Below, one piece after another: positions 56,278 through 64,000 of a stretch of 64,000 nucleotides of DNA. Each line of letters opens with the position of its first letter. Within the stretch, counting starts at the first letter, position 1. Below the pieces are notes generated by a model. It saw only the letters and a program-made list of their open reading frames with translations, made no database searches and had not been told where the DNA came from. The position numbers and the translations under genes are program-made. Location of the stretch: the NCBI RefSeq assembly GCF_900128965.1, contig NZ_FQUL01000007.1:1-64000 (forward strand). The letters are read 5' to 3'. This stretch comes from Ferrithrix thermotolerans DSM 19514. GTDB taxonomy: Bacteria; Actinomycetota; Acidimicrobiia; Acidimicrobiales; Acidimicrobiaceae.

Positions 56278-56648
56278 GTCCTTCTTCGACGATGTATAAA
56301 GGTAAGACCGGTCAGTGGGCTTTCGTGCTTCACCGGATAACTGGTTTTTTGGTGTTCATGTTCATCCTGCTTCACATCGTCGATGTGTCGACCTTGAACA
56401 GTCCACATATCTACAACTCGATCCACAAGCTATATGGAAACATCTTCTTAAGGCTCTTTGAAGTCGGGCTACTTTTCGCTTTACTGTATCACGCCTTAAA
56501 TGGGCTTCGAGTAGTCATGATCGACTTCTTTCCCAAGGCGATCAAAAATGAAAAAGGAGTGTTTTTGTTTATGCTGTCTCTAGCAGGGGTAATGACGCTC
56601 GTCGGGGCGGTCTACATTCTGAAGCCGTTTTTTACAGGAAAGGTGTGA
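56274..56648 (+). CDS. sdhC: Succinate dehydrogenase cytochrome b556 subunit
   Basis: A 124-residue three-helix anchor subunit. WAFVLHRITGFLVFMFILLH carries the conserved HR...G quinone-site region, and LLYHALNGLRVVMID carries the heme-ligand His. The third helix is FLFMLSLAGVMTLVGAVYIL. GTG 56274 is supported by CGGAGG five bases upstream. sdhD follows after one base. No sdhA or sdhB is present downstream. Confidence 0.9.
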   Translation: MSPSSTMYKGKTGQWAFVLHRITGFLVFMFILLHIVDVSTLNSPHIYNSIHKLYGNIFLRLFEVGLLFALLYHALNGLRVVMIDFFPKAIKNEKGVFLFMLSLAGVMTLVGAVYILKPFFTGKV

Positions 56649-56649
56649 G

Positions 56650-57048
56650 ATGGCATCTGTAATTAAGAGTCCACAGTCCAGGGATGTGTCGCCTCAGAGG
56701 CGTGCGTCTAGACAAAACTTTGAGACGTGGTCCTGGCTCTTTATGAGAGTCTCGGGGATAATCTTGTTCTTCCTCGCTCTGGTTCATTTCTTTATCATGC
56801 ACATTTTGCATGACGTCACAACTACGACGGTTGCCTTCGTGGCAGCGCGATACCAAAATCCTCTCTGGAAGATATTCGACTGGCTCCTGCTATCACTTGG
56901 GCTGCTTCATGGAACCAACGGTCTTAGATACATTATGGATGATTACGTGAGATCTCCTCTAAAGCGGGTTCTTGTCAAGTCAACGGTATATGGAGTGTCA
57001 GGTATCCTATTTTTCGTTGGGACTCTGACGATCATAACCTTTAAGTAA
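56650..57048 (+). CDS. sdhD: Succinate dehydrogenase membrane anchor subunit
   Basis: A 132-residue three-helix protein: WSWLFMRVSGIILFFLALVH, LLLSLGLLHGTNGLRYIMDD with the second heme-ligand His, and GVSGILFFVGTLTIITF. With SdhC it anchors the SdhAB catalytic head and binds heme b and quinone. Directly after it lies a convergent Fur-family gene, so the catalytic subunits must be encoded elsewhere. Confidence 0.88.
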   Translation: MASVIKSPQSRDVSPQRRASRQNFETWSWLFMRVSGIILFFLALVHFFIMHILHDVTTTTVAFVAARYQNPLWKIFDWLLLSLGLLHGTNGLRYIMDDYVRSPLKRVLVKSTVYGVSGILFFVGTLTIITFK

Positions 57049-57071
57049 GATAGAGCGGTCTTTGGGTACTG

Positions 57072-57521
57072 CTATCGAGGCTGAGCTGTAGAACCATCTG
57101 TGGCCTCGCAGGCCTGGCACCGACCCAAGACCGCAAAGTGGCTTCTTCTCAGGTGGAAACCGTAGTCGTTGGCGAGTGTCTTGCTAAGCGATGCAAATAT
57201 CTCGTTGGGAACCTCTATCACCGATCCACAGCGATCGCACACTAAGTGTTGATGAGGATCGTCTCCGAGATGGTATACAGCCCGTCCATGGCCAAGATGT
57301 ACATGGTCGATCGATCCGATGTTCTCAAGGGTATCCAAGGTTCGATATATCGTCGAAAGGTGTATCTCAGGGTACCTTTGAGATATCTTCGTGGCTATGT
57401 CGTCAGCGCTTTGGTGACTAGGTCCCTCGATGAGAACCTCCAACACGGCACGTCTGGCAACCGTGGCTTTTAGACCTTGATGTTTGAGCTCACGAATTTT
57501 ATCCTCAAGGGGTGTATTCAC
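57072..57521 (-). CDS. Fur-family metal-responsive regulator
   Basis: A 149-residue Fur-fold protein. The winged helix has GLKATVARRAVLEVLIEGPS and HLSTIYRTLDTLENIG. The metal sites include GRAVYHLGDDPHQHLVCDRCG and a second CQAC pair at 131-134. It could be Fur, Zur or PerR; the sequence alone does not decide. GTG 57519-57521 is the start. It lies next to, but is separately oriented from, sdhCD, and follows the two-component regulator by nine bases. Confidence 0.88.
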   Translation of the reverse strand: MNTPLEDKIRELKHQGLKATVARRAVLEVLIEGPSHQSADDIATKISQRYPEIHLSTIYRTLDTLENIGSIDHVHLGHGRAVYHLGDDPHQHLVCDRCGSVIEVPNEIFASLSKTLANDYGFHLRRSHFAVLGRCQACEATDGSTAQPR

Positions 57522-57530
57522 ACCAAGAGT

Positions 57531-58238
57531 TTACCTAGATGTCTCCAGACGGTAGCCTAGCCCTCTTACTGTGGTTATGACCTTTGGGTCTGAAGGGTCT
57601 ATCTCAACCTTGGATCGAAGTCGCTTTATGTGAACGTCAAGGGTCTTTGTGTCTCCGGAGTAGTAGGGTCCCCATACGCGATCGATTATCTGCTCGCGAG
57701 TTAGAACCCGTCCAGGATTTGAGATCAGAAACTCAAGTAACTCAAACTCCTTTAGCGGGACCTTTACCACCTCCCCCCTAACTTTGACCTCGTGTTTGGA
57801 TGTATCGAGGATTATGTCTCCCACCTCGATCGTCTCGAACTGCTTCGTGCTGGAGTCTGGCTCCATTGGAGTTCGCCGCATAACAGCCCTCACGCGGGCG
57901 ACTAACTCTTTTAGTCTGTATGGCTTTGCTACATAGTCGTCGGCGCCAACCTCAAGACCAACGACAGTATCTATCTCGGTAGACTTTGCGGTGACCATGA
58001 TGATCGGAACCTTGGAGTGGAGTCGAATCTCTCGACAGACGTCAAGCCCCGACTTTCTCGGTAGCATTACATCTAGCAGAATCACATCGGGTCGAAACTC
58101 CTCGAACTTTCTCAGGGCTTCTTCTCCATCTCTTGCGGCCTCAACGAGAAATCCTTCCCGCTTGAGCCCAAGTGTCAGTACCTCGATAAACGACTCTTCG
58201 TCTTCGGCGATTAGTACTATGGGCTGAGTTCTTGTCAT
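57531..58238 (-). CDS. OmpR/PhoB-type response regulator (RegX3-like)
   Basis: A 235-residue two-domain regulator. The receiver has acidic residues 12-14 (AEDEE), phospho-acceptor D56 in VILLDVMLP, VTAKSTEIDTVVGLEVGADDYV in part, and conserved Lys in AKPYRLKEL. The C-terminal winged helix has VPLKEFELLEFLISNPGRVLTREQIIDRVWG in part. In actinobacteria the SenX3-RegX3 pair senses phosphate limitation; that is the likely role, but no pst or phoU gene lies in the window. It overlaps the kinase gene by four bases. Confidence 0.9.
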   Translation of the reverse strand: MTRTQPIVLIAEDEESFIEVLTLGLKREGFLVEAARDGEEALRKFEEFRPDVILLDVMLPRKSGLDVCREIRLHSKVPIIMVTAKSTEIDTVVGLEVGADDYVAKPYRLKELVARVRAVMRRTPMEPDSSTKQFETIEVGDIILDTSKHEVKVRGEVVKVPLKEFELLEFLISNPGRVLTREQIIDRVWGPYYSGDTKTLDVHIKRLRSKVEIDPSDPKVITTVRGLGYRLETSR

Positions 58239-59245
58239 CTCTCCTCGTATTTGATTGGAAGCCAGATAGTAAAGGTTGACCCCGTACCCTCTTCTGACTC
58301 GACAGTTATTCGCCCCTTGTGGTTTTCCACCACGTGTCTTACTATAGAGAGTCCAAGTCCAGTTCCCCCCGTTATTCTCGAACGGTTTTGGTCAACCCGA
58401 TAAAAACGCTCAAAGATGCGTTCAATATCCCGTGGAGGAATTCCTATGCCGCTGTCCTTCACCGAGATCAAGACCCATGTATCGTCGCAATTTATAGACA
58501 GAGTGACATGGCCTCCTTGATCAGAGTACTTTATGGCGTTATCGAGGAGGTTGTAGAGGGCTGAGATCATCTGTCTAGTGTCGATCGCCACGTCAGGGGC
58601 GTCTTTGTCCATGTCTACCTCTACGGTGACCTCTTTCAGCGACGCAGTCGTTGCGACTCGGGAAACCGCTTCGGAGATCACCTGCTCAAGACCCTGAGAC
58701 CGCAGGTCGGCAGAGCCGGAGGACTCGATCCTCGATAGATCAAGGAGATCCTCAACTATCCTCCCCAACCTAAGTGCCTCTTTTTCAACTCTTGCCGAGA
58801 GTCTAGCTAAAACCTCTGGATCGTTTTCGATCGACATAGTCTCAGCTAAGAGCTGCATGGCACCGATGGGTGTCTTTAGCTCATGGGATACGTTGGCGAC
58901 GAAGTCTCTTCTTACGTCATCGAGTTGTTTTTTGAGTGAGACGTCCTCTATCGTTGCAGTGAATCCAACTACCTGATGGTTGTCGATGAGTGGCGTGGCT
59001 TTCGCTAAAAAACTCCTTTTGGGGGGACCATAGAGCTCGAAGTCTTGAGTGATGTAGTTCCCATTGGCCGCCTCATCTATCAGGCTTTGGAACTCGCGCG
59101 CAGCCAGTGCATTGCCATAAGAGGTGGAGAACATCCGTTCAGCCTGCGAGTTCTTGAAGATCGCCCTCCCATCGATATCGCATACCACTACTGCTACATC
59201 TAATGCGTTCAGCGCTAACTCAAGGAAGCGTTTATCTTGAGTCAT
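58235..59245 (-). CDS. Soluble PAS-type sensor histidine kinase (SenX3-like)
   Basis: A 336-residue kinase with no membrane helix. A PAS domain covers residues 5-105, HisKA has H121 in VANVSHELKTPIGAMQLLAE, and HATPase_c has LLDNAIKYSDQGG (N box), VKDSGIGIPP and GGTGLGLSIVRHVV. Mycobacterial SenX3 has two membrane helices; here they are missing, so the signal must be intracellular or delivered by a partner. The start is ATG 59243-59245; its 3' end overlaps the response regulator. Confidence 0.88.
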   Translation of the reverse strand: MTQDKRFLELALNALDVAVVVCDIDGRAIFKNSQAERMFSTSYGNALAAREFQSLIDEAANGNYITQDFELYGPPKRSFLAKATPLIDNHQVVGFTATIEDVSLKKQLDDVRRDFVANVSHELKTPIGAMQLLAETMSIENDPEVLARLSARVEKEALRLGRIVEDLLDLSRIESSGSADLRSQGLEQVISEAVSRVATTASLKEVTVEVDMDKDAPDVAIDTRQMISALYNLLDNAIKYSDQGGHVTLSINCDDTWVLISVKDSGIGIPPRDIERIFERFYRVDQNRSRITGGTGLGLSIVRHVVENHKGRITVESEEGTGSTFTIWLPIKYEER

Positions 59246-59382
59246 GGTCTAGCCCCGGTATCTCTGTCCTCAGCCCTCTTTGGTGGCTGCTTTGTGTCTT
59301 CGATCATCAATATTCAATCTATGAACAAGGCATAAAAAGGCGATGCACGGAGAGCAAAATATCTCCGAAGTGATGATTTGAA

Positions 59383-59403
59383 TATAATGAAATGGTATAT
59401 AAT
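59383..59403 (+). promoter_or_regulatory. AT-rich promoter of the conjugation-like operon
   Basis: Two TATAAT boxes occur, at 59383-59388 and 59398-59403; TTGAAT lies just upstream (59378-59383). An inverted repeat CGGAGA-8-TCTCCG (59348-59367) sits above. AGGAGG follows before ATG 59436. The region is notably A+T-rich against its surroundings. Confidence 0.5.
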
Positions 59404-59435
59404 GTACTGAGCGATACATTTCAAGGAGGATGTAG

Positions 59436-59726
59436 ATGAGCTGGATGCTCTTAGATGTAAGTCTTTCTCCCAATCCGTCTCTGTTGCCTGGGGGATCGGT
59501 TCTTCAAAGTCTGGCTAACGGTATTGGAGGATGGGCGCTGGTAATCGCTCTTGTGGGGCTGGTGGTTGGAGCCGCTACATGGGCAATCGGTGCTCACTCT
59601 CAGAACTACCAACAAAGTTACTTGGGAAGGCGTGCTGTAATGGTCTCCGGAGCTGCCGCTCTTTTGATTGGTGGGGCTCCAGCAATTATCAATTTCTTCT
59701 TCCATCTCGGACTGGGGATCAACTGA
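59436..59726 (+). CDS. Small pilin-like membrane protein (DUF6112-like)
   Basis: A 96-residue protein with a short N-terminal segment and two hydrophobic helices: WALVIALVGLVVGAATWAIG and AVMVSGAAALLIGGAPAIIN. GAHSQNYQQSYLGRR lies between them. It resembles small membrane proteins at the head of actinobacterial SCO6880-type loci and, in general form, VirB2/TrbC pilins. The ribosome site is strong (CAAGGAGG). Its TGA overlaps the next ATG (TGATG). Confidence 0.7.
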   Translation: MSWMLLDVSLSPNPSLLPGGSVLQSLANGIGGWALVIALVGLVVGAATWAIGAHSQNYQQSYLGRRAVMVSGAAALLIGGAPAIINFFFHLGLGIN

Positions 59727-60913
59727 TGTGGCCCTTTGCTGTTGCGTCTTTGTTTACCGGGGTAGCCAACTACTTTTTGAGGCTGCTGCTTCGGACGCTG
59801 TCCTACTCCTTTGACAAAGGCTTGGAGACAGTCTTTTTGTGGTTACTCGGACAGATGTCGAGCGTCTTTGAAACCTCTACAGTATTTGACCCTACTGCGC
59901 ACTTCTTTGAAGTCGAGTACTCTTACGTGCTTGGGGTCGCAAAAGGTCTGGTTCTTCCAGGATTTCTTGGAGGTGTGATCTATGCTCTGTGGAGTGCTTC
60001 TATTGCCGAGGTCTTAAAGCTCGTACTCGTCCGCTTGCCCGCTGCAGTTTTGGCCGGGGGAGCGGGTGTTGCCTTTGTGTCCCTGTTGAACTCCCTAGTT
60101 GAGTACATTTGCGTTCCTTTAGAGGGCAACTCTGCCGTGTTTGCACATATCGAGGTGTTTGCCAGGAGCGTTGGATCTGCAAAATCGATTCCGATATTTG
60201 TCATTGCGATCATGTTCTTACTTGGTATCTTTGCTGAGTTTGCACTGTGGCTGGAGTTGATCCTGCGTAACGGAGCACTTTATCTGCTCACTGCTACTTT
60301 ACCTTTGACAAGCGTTGGGCTTTTGTTCCCGTGGGGTAGGAACTGGCTACGCAAGACCGCTGAAGTACTGTTGGGTCTTGAGCTGGTGAAGTTTGTCGCC
60401 TTGCTCGGCGTGTGGCTTTCTCTTGGTGCAGTGGTTCAAAGTACCTTGAAAAGCAGTGCAAGTGAGGCGATGAGCACCTTCTTATCTGGTGTCGCCATGC
60501 TCATCGTTGCCGTGATCTCCCCATACTTCCTTGTAAAGCTTGTACCGTTGGCCGACGTCCATCTAGCTGCTGCGCTTGAAAGCGGTTTTGCCTCATCGCT
60601 GAGGACTGTAGGAGCAAAGGCTGCCGATCTTGCGGCTCAAGGCTCTTCGCTTGAAAGTATCGATCCCTGGCCAGATATACCTTACTCAACGGATGAGGTC
60701 AATCTTCCCCCCTTCGAAGGCTATCCGCCTGTGTACGAGATGATCAGCGGCGTAAGACACTCTCCATTTTCCAGGCAGATGTTTGGTCTCGATCCCGACG
60801 TTGAACCAACAGAAGAAGAAGTCGAACGTCTTATGAGAAAATACGGAGTAGACCCAAACAGAGAGCGCCCCACGATCGACGGTTCTTTCGATGAAGGTGG
60901 TCGGGAGGAGTGA
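59726..60913 (+). CDS. TrbL/VirB6-like multi-helix membrane protein
   Basis: A 395-residue protein with about six helices between residues 60 and 285 (VIYALWSASIAEVLKLVLVR, IPIFVIAIMFLLGIFAEFAL, FVALLGVWLSLGAVV, FLSGVAMLIVAVISPYFLVKL) and a soluble acidic C-terminus (EPTEEEVERLMRKYGVDP). Size, helix layout and position fit the TrbL/VirB6 channel component of type IV secretion. ATG 59726 is chosen because it overlaps the previous stop; the open frame upstream has no fit. Confidence 0.72.
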   Translation: MWPFAVASLFTGVANYFLRLLLRTLSYSFDKGLETVFLWLLGQMSSVFETSTVFDPTAHFFEVEYSYVLGVAKGLVLPGFLGGVIYALWSASIAEVLKLVLVRLPAAVLAGGAGVAFVSLLNSLVEYICVPLEGNSAVFAHIEVFARSVGSAKSIPIFVIAIMFLLGIFAEFALWLELILRNGALYLLTATLPLTSVGLLFPWGRNWLRKTAEVLLGLELVKFVALLGVWLSLGAVVQSTLKSSASEAMSTFLSGVAMLIVAVISPYFLVKLVPLADVHLAAALESGFASSLRTVGAKAADLAAQGSSLESIDPWPDIPYSTDEVNLPPFEGYPPVYEMISGVRHSPFSRQMFGLDPDVEPTEEEVERLMRKYGVDPNRERPTIDGSFDEGGREE

Positions 60914-62262
60914 AAGAGGGATACTCGCTCACAGGAAGGAAAGCCCGTCCGATTCTGATAGGACTAAACGCAACCCAGCTGGCCTCTTTAGCTGCCTGTT
61001 CTATGGTGATCTTCGTCGCAGTCGTCTCAAAGAGCTCCGGATCTCTCTATTTAGTGACGCTGCTCTTAGTCATCATTATTCTGTCTATGACCTTTATAAA
61101 TAGACAGGGCTATCCTCTTGGGGTCCACCTCCTGATAGTGTTGGGTTTCAGACTCTCTAAAGACGCGAGCCCCCTGGAGAGACGTCACCGCAGAGGTGGT
61201 GTTAGGCGAAGGATTCGGGCATCGACAGAACCAAAAAATGCAAAGGATTTGCTGCACCTAAACCTGCGGGAGATTGACTCTGTCGGGACACTCCTTTTCG
61301 AATCTGGAGCAGCTCTTGGTTCTGTGGGTTTTGGCCTGCCCGCACGCTCCTACTTGTTCGGTGGCGATGCCGAGCAACAAGCGGTCGCTACTCGGTGGGG
61401 AAGTTTCCTGAATAAGTGCGCCGACCTTATCGAATCCAAACATGGGATATGTGTCAAGGTGGAGGTGCTCCCGCCTTGGCGATCTTTAGAGGTAGCTGAT
61501 GAGGGTCTATCAGAGATGGACATATGGCTACACAATGAGCTTAGATCTCGCAGCTGGACTACGCAGTCATCGTTTTGGATCGAGTGTGCGGTTGGAGGAG
61601 GAAAGCAGTTTCAGGTACCCGTCAAGGTTCGTTCGCTCGCTGCGGAGGTGAGTTCCCGATTTAGTTCGTTGTTTGATCTAGAGCTACGTCAGCCTGAAGT
61701 CGTGTCGAGCTATAGTCCGACGGTAAAGAGTTCTCGAGGCGAAAGGTCTTTGCGGATATGCTCTAAAGAAGTTAGGCAGTCCTATACCGAGACACGCCTA
61801 GATGATATCTGGTGTCGATGCTTTGAAGTGACGGGCTGGCCCTCCGGAGTTTTTCTACCGAGTCGGTTGTATCCTCTATTTCAAGCTATCGCTCCAGCTA
61901 GGACTATGTTCCTGGAAGCGAAACCCTTCGGTCGCAACCGCTCTGTAAGGACTGCGGAGCGCAGGCGTTCAGAGGCGTTGGCCAACAAGAGACTCAGGCT
62001 TAGGTCGGGGTACGTAGAGAAACTGTCCTACGCCTCTGACGAAGCGGAACTAGGTCGGCTCGAGTCCGAGGTAGTCGCTGGTCACATTCTTTTTTCTTAT
62101 CGCGTCGTCTTCGTAGTATATGGACGTACTCTCCTAGAACTTGCAACAGCCGAAAGAGAGTTGTTTTCCTTAGGCTCAAAAGTAGGAGTTGAACTGGTTC
62201 GCCTTGACGGTCGACACCTTGGAACCCTTATACAGCTTGTCAGGAAAACGGGGGGTGTGTGA
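60910..62262 (+). CDS. SCO6880-family protein (PrgI-like N-terminus)
   Basis: A 450-residue protein. Two helices at residues 18-62 (ATQLASLAACSMVIFVAVVS, YLVTLLLVIIILSMTFI) form a PrgI-like head. A soluble region follows that looks like the N-terminal, non-ATPase part of VirB4/TraC proteins (VTGWPSGVFLPSRLYPLFQA; FSYRVVFVVYGRTLLELATA; VGVELVRLDGRHLGTLIQLV). Together with the next gene it would make a split VirB4 (inference). GTG 60910 overlaps the previous stop. Confidence 0.72.
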   Translation: MKEGYSLTGRKARPILIGLNATQLASLAACSMVIFVAVVSKSSGSLYLVTLLLVIIILSMTFINRQGYPLGVHLLIVLGFRLSKDASPLERRHRRGGVRRRIRASTEPKNAKDLLHLNLREIDSVGTLLFESGAALGSVGFGLPARSYLFGGDAEQQAVATRWGSFLNKCADLIESKHGICVKVEVLPPWRSLEVADEGLSEMDIWLHNELRSRSWTTQSSFWIECAVGGGKQFQVPVKVRSLAAEVSSRFSSLFDLELRQPEVVSSYSPTVKSSRGERSLRICSKEVRQSYTETRLDDIWCRCFEVTGWPSGVFLPSRLYPLFQAIAPARTMFLEAKPFGRNRSVRTAERRRSEALANKRLRLRSGYVEKLSYASDEAELGRLESEVVAGHILFSYRVVFVVYGRTLLELATAERELFSLGSKVGVELVRLDGRHLGTLIQLVRKTGGV

Positions 62263-63491
62263 TGTTTTCAAAGACCTTCACTGAGAGCTCACGTTCTTTG
62301 GGGGTTTTTGCACCCTTCCTAAATACAGAGTTGCCCCCCTGTAGCCAAGTTGCAGTCGGTCTTTCAATGGGTGGAGGTGTATTTTGCTTCGATCCATTTC
62401 TCTTATATCGAAGCGGATATCTTTCTAACCCCAACATCTCGGTTATGGGAAAGGTGGGCAGGGGTAAGAGTGCCTTCGTGAAGAGCCTGTTGCTTAGGAG
62501 CGCCCAGTATCAAAGATCATTTTTGGTTCTAGATCCCAAAGGTGAGTACGGAGACTTTGCAGCAGCAACCGCTGCGGAGGTGCTTCGCATCTATCCAGGT
62601 GGATCTGAGCGGCTCGATCCGTTTTTTGGACTCCAAGCCGCTTCCAACTGCAGGGTAGAGATGATAACGGCCTTGTCAGAGATCGTGCAGGCTGTTCTGA
62701 GACGGCCTCTTGTCGCAACTGAGTCGTTGGCTTTAGAAGATGTCGTTGACGAGGAGCTCTCTCAACGTTCACGTCCAACTCTAGAGCACACCTTGGAGGT
62801 CGCTACAAAGTTGGAGGGTTCCCTGCGTTACAAGGACGAGAGAGAGGCGGTTATCTCCTTAGTCTCAGCGCTCCGTCGAATTTTATATGGGGATCTCTCG
62901 GGACTTCTAGGGACCTCTGAAAAAGGCAGAGATATCGGACCAAGAGCAGTTGTAGATCTATCCCAGCTCGCAGGAGGCGACCTCTTTGCTGTTGTGATCA
63001 ATCTGCTCATGGCACAGCGCCTGCGATCGATGCGAGCTGGGAGGATTCCGAAGGGATTCTTGGTGTTAGATGAAGCCTGGGCGGTACTTGAAAACCCTGA
63101 GTCCGCCGCAAGGTTTCGCTCCCTTTTTAAGTTGGCACGTTCATATGGGTCGTCAAATATATTTGTAACTCACAGGCTCTCTGACTTGGCTTCAAAGAAC
63201 TCTAACTCAGAGGTCGCCCAAAGAGCCCTGTCGTTGGCGGTTGACTCTGAAACCTTTGTCATCTATGGCCAGCCACCTTCCGAGATCGATCATGTCTCGG
63301 AGTTCCTTGGGCTTCCAACCCATCTCGCAAGGAAACTTCCTAACATGTCAAAAGGAGTAGCCATTTGGTCGCTGGCAGGCAGAATCTTTATAGTTAGACA
63401 CGTGCTTCACCCCCTTGAGGTAAGTGTTGTCGATACCGACCAAGCGATGACCGAAGGGCTTTTTAGGGATCCGACTGGACTTAGGCTATGA
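62259..63491 (+). CDS. VirB4/TraC-like secretion ATPase
   Basis: A 410-residue ATPase of the HerA/FtsK-like superfamily. Walker A is MGKVGRGKSAFVKSLLLRSA (64-71 core), SFLVLDPKGEYGDFA follows, Walker B is GFLVLDEAWAVLENPESAAR, and NIFVTHRLSDLASK is a sensor-like segment. It lacks the usual VirB4 N-terminal domain, which the preceding gene seems to provide. GTG 62259 or ATG 62262 starts the frame, overlapping the previous stop; its own stop overlaps the next ATG. Confidence 0.82.
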   Translation: MMFSKTFTESSRSLGVFAPFLNTELPPCSQVAVGLSMGGGVFCFDPFLLYRSGYLSNPNISVMGKVGRGKSAFVKSLLLRSAQYQRSFLVLDPKGEYGDFAAATAAEVLRIYPGGSERLDPFFGLQAASNCRVEMITALSEIVQAVLRRPLVATESLALEDVVDEELSQRSRPTLEHTLEVATKLEGSLRYKDEREAVISLVSALRRILYGDLSGLLGTSEKGRDIGPRAVVDLSQLAGGDLFAVVINLLMAQRLRSMRAGRIPKGFLVLDEAWAVLENPESAARFRSLFKLARSYGSSNIFVTHRLSDLASKNSNSEVAQRALSLAVDSETFVIYGQPPSEIDHVSEFLGLPTHLARKLPNMSKGVAIWSLAGRIFIVRHVLHPLEVSVVDTDQAMTEGLFRDPTGLRL

Positions 63492-64000
63492 AAGAAGGGT
63501 CGCTAATGGTCTTTCTTGGCCTATTGGCATTTGTCGTCGATCGCTACCTGGTCAAGAGACGGAGCGGCGTCGGCGCCGAGGCCAACCAAAGATCGAAATA
63601 CCGTACTCCTCGCTCCATGGCGACCACCAAAAAGCCAGAAGTACTTAGTGCTGCTCGCGCACTTGCGAGGTTGCGTAAAAGCCTAGAGAGTTGCGCCTCT
63701 ATCGTCGTCTTTGGTCCAACCCGTTCCGGTAAGACCTCTTCGCTTTTGCTTCCAATTCTTAGCAGATTTGATGGGTCTGCCGTCGTTACCTCAGTAAAGA
63801 AGGACTTACAGACTCAAAGCTTGGAGGCGAGAAGACGATGTTCAAAGGTGTTTGTGATCTCTGATTGCCCAGTCGATGAGGGATGTTTTTGGGACCCCTT
63901 TACCCAGGCGACCGATGTAGACAGAGCCCGGGAGATAGCCCATCACATGACTATAAGTTCAGGAGAGTACCGTAGTGCCAGTGCTGACTCTAGGTTTTGG
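63488..64000 (+). CDS. VirD4/TraG-like coupling protein, N-terminal part (cut by window edge)
   Basis: The frame opens at ATG 63488 (ATGA overlap with the ATPase gene) and runs off the right edge after 171 codons. A short hydrophobic N-terminus (LMVFLGLLAFVV) is followed by a basic stretch. Walker A FGPTRSGKTSSLLLPIL (76-83 core) and VVTSVKKDLQTQSLEARRR are typical of type IV coupling ATPases that dock DNA substrates. CFWDPF fits the next conserved segment. Walker B would lie outside the window. Confidence 0.8.
   Translation, partial: MKEGSLMVFLGLLAFVVDRYLVKRRSGVGAEANQRSKYRTPRSMATTKKPEVLSAARALARLRKSLESCASIVVFGPTRSGKTSSLLLPILSRFDGSAVVTSVKKDLQTQSLEARRRCSKVFVISDCPVDEGCFWDPFTQATDVDRAREIAHHMTISSGEYRSASADSRFW

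Noticed and set aside
59531-59725. Upstream extension of the TrbL-like frame
   Set aside because: It overlaps the pilin-like gene in another frame; ATG 59726 overlapping the previous stop is far more convincing.

Overview
The window looks like chromosomal DNA of an actinobacterium, most likely a deep-branching lineage such as Acidimicrobiia. The support is gene content and neighbourhoods: DUF2017 next to clpS, dnaK-grpE-dnaJ-hspR with HspR-type operators, a mycobacterial-type Dcd, SerC and LeuB, an EtfD-like membrane Fe-S oxidoreductase, a SenX3/RegX3-like pair, and a conjugation-like locus of the SCO6880 type. Base composition looks roughly balanced, which is low for the phylum, and TTG/GTG starts and leaderless-looking genes are frequent. 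The genus assignment is inference; no rRNA is present.

Layout. 1-350: 3' end of a TnpB gene with a possible omega-RNA tail. 350-1014: no convincing protein gene, then tRNA-Gly on the minus strand. 1057-8193: dcd, an EtfD-like oxidoreductase coupled to a renalase-like flavoprotein, divergent aspC/serC, and an EamA transporter. 8176-14738: branched-chain amino acid genes, leuCD on minus and leuB-ilvE-cimA on plus. The plus operon is preceded by a 15-codon leader peptide (8 of 15 residues are Val, Leu or Ile) and an intrinsic terminator, so it is probably controlled by attenuation. CimA with LeuCD and LeuB gives the citramalate route to isoleucine.

14799-20321: a conserved hypothetical, type II NADH dehydrogenase, a b6-type cytochrome b with a 62-residue membrane partner, a secreted-repeat lipoprotein, and gpmA. 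20377-27074: heat-shock cluster dnaK-grpE-dnaJ-hspR-clpB, with two HAIR-like operators before dnaK. 27121-32842: purA-purD-purB-purC-purS-purQ. The rest of the purine set lies further on (purM and purF with pyrE on minus, purL on plus), so most of IMP and AMP synthesis is in this window. Between these lie tRNA-Asp, tRNA-Phe, a malic enzyme, and a fused but motif-degenerate thiamine-diphosphate E1-like protein.

43948-54751: a gene-poor stretch, a Ser/Thr-linked protein with a duplicated Cys-Tyr-Trp domain, tRNA-Glu, a minus-strand run (clpS, DUF2017, two Gfo/Idh oxidoreductases, an alpha/beta hydrolase, a peptidase S51-CysS C-domain fusion), heme A synthase, and an ABC exporter divergent from serS. 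54778-59245: serS, a 41-residue membrane ORF coupled to sdhC-sdhD without sdhAB, a Fur-family regulator, and a two-component pair.

59436-64000: a tightly coupled plus-strand operon encoding parts of a type IV secretion or conjugation apparatus: small pilin-like membrane protein, TrbL/VirB6-like protein, SCO6880-like protein, VirB4-like ATPase and VirD4-like coupling protein. It runs off the window edge. It is the best candidate here for a poorly described system, together with the attenuator, the S51-CysS fusion, the degenerate E1 fusion and the small membrane proteins paired with cytochrome subunits.
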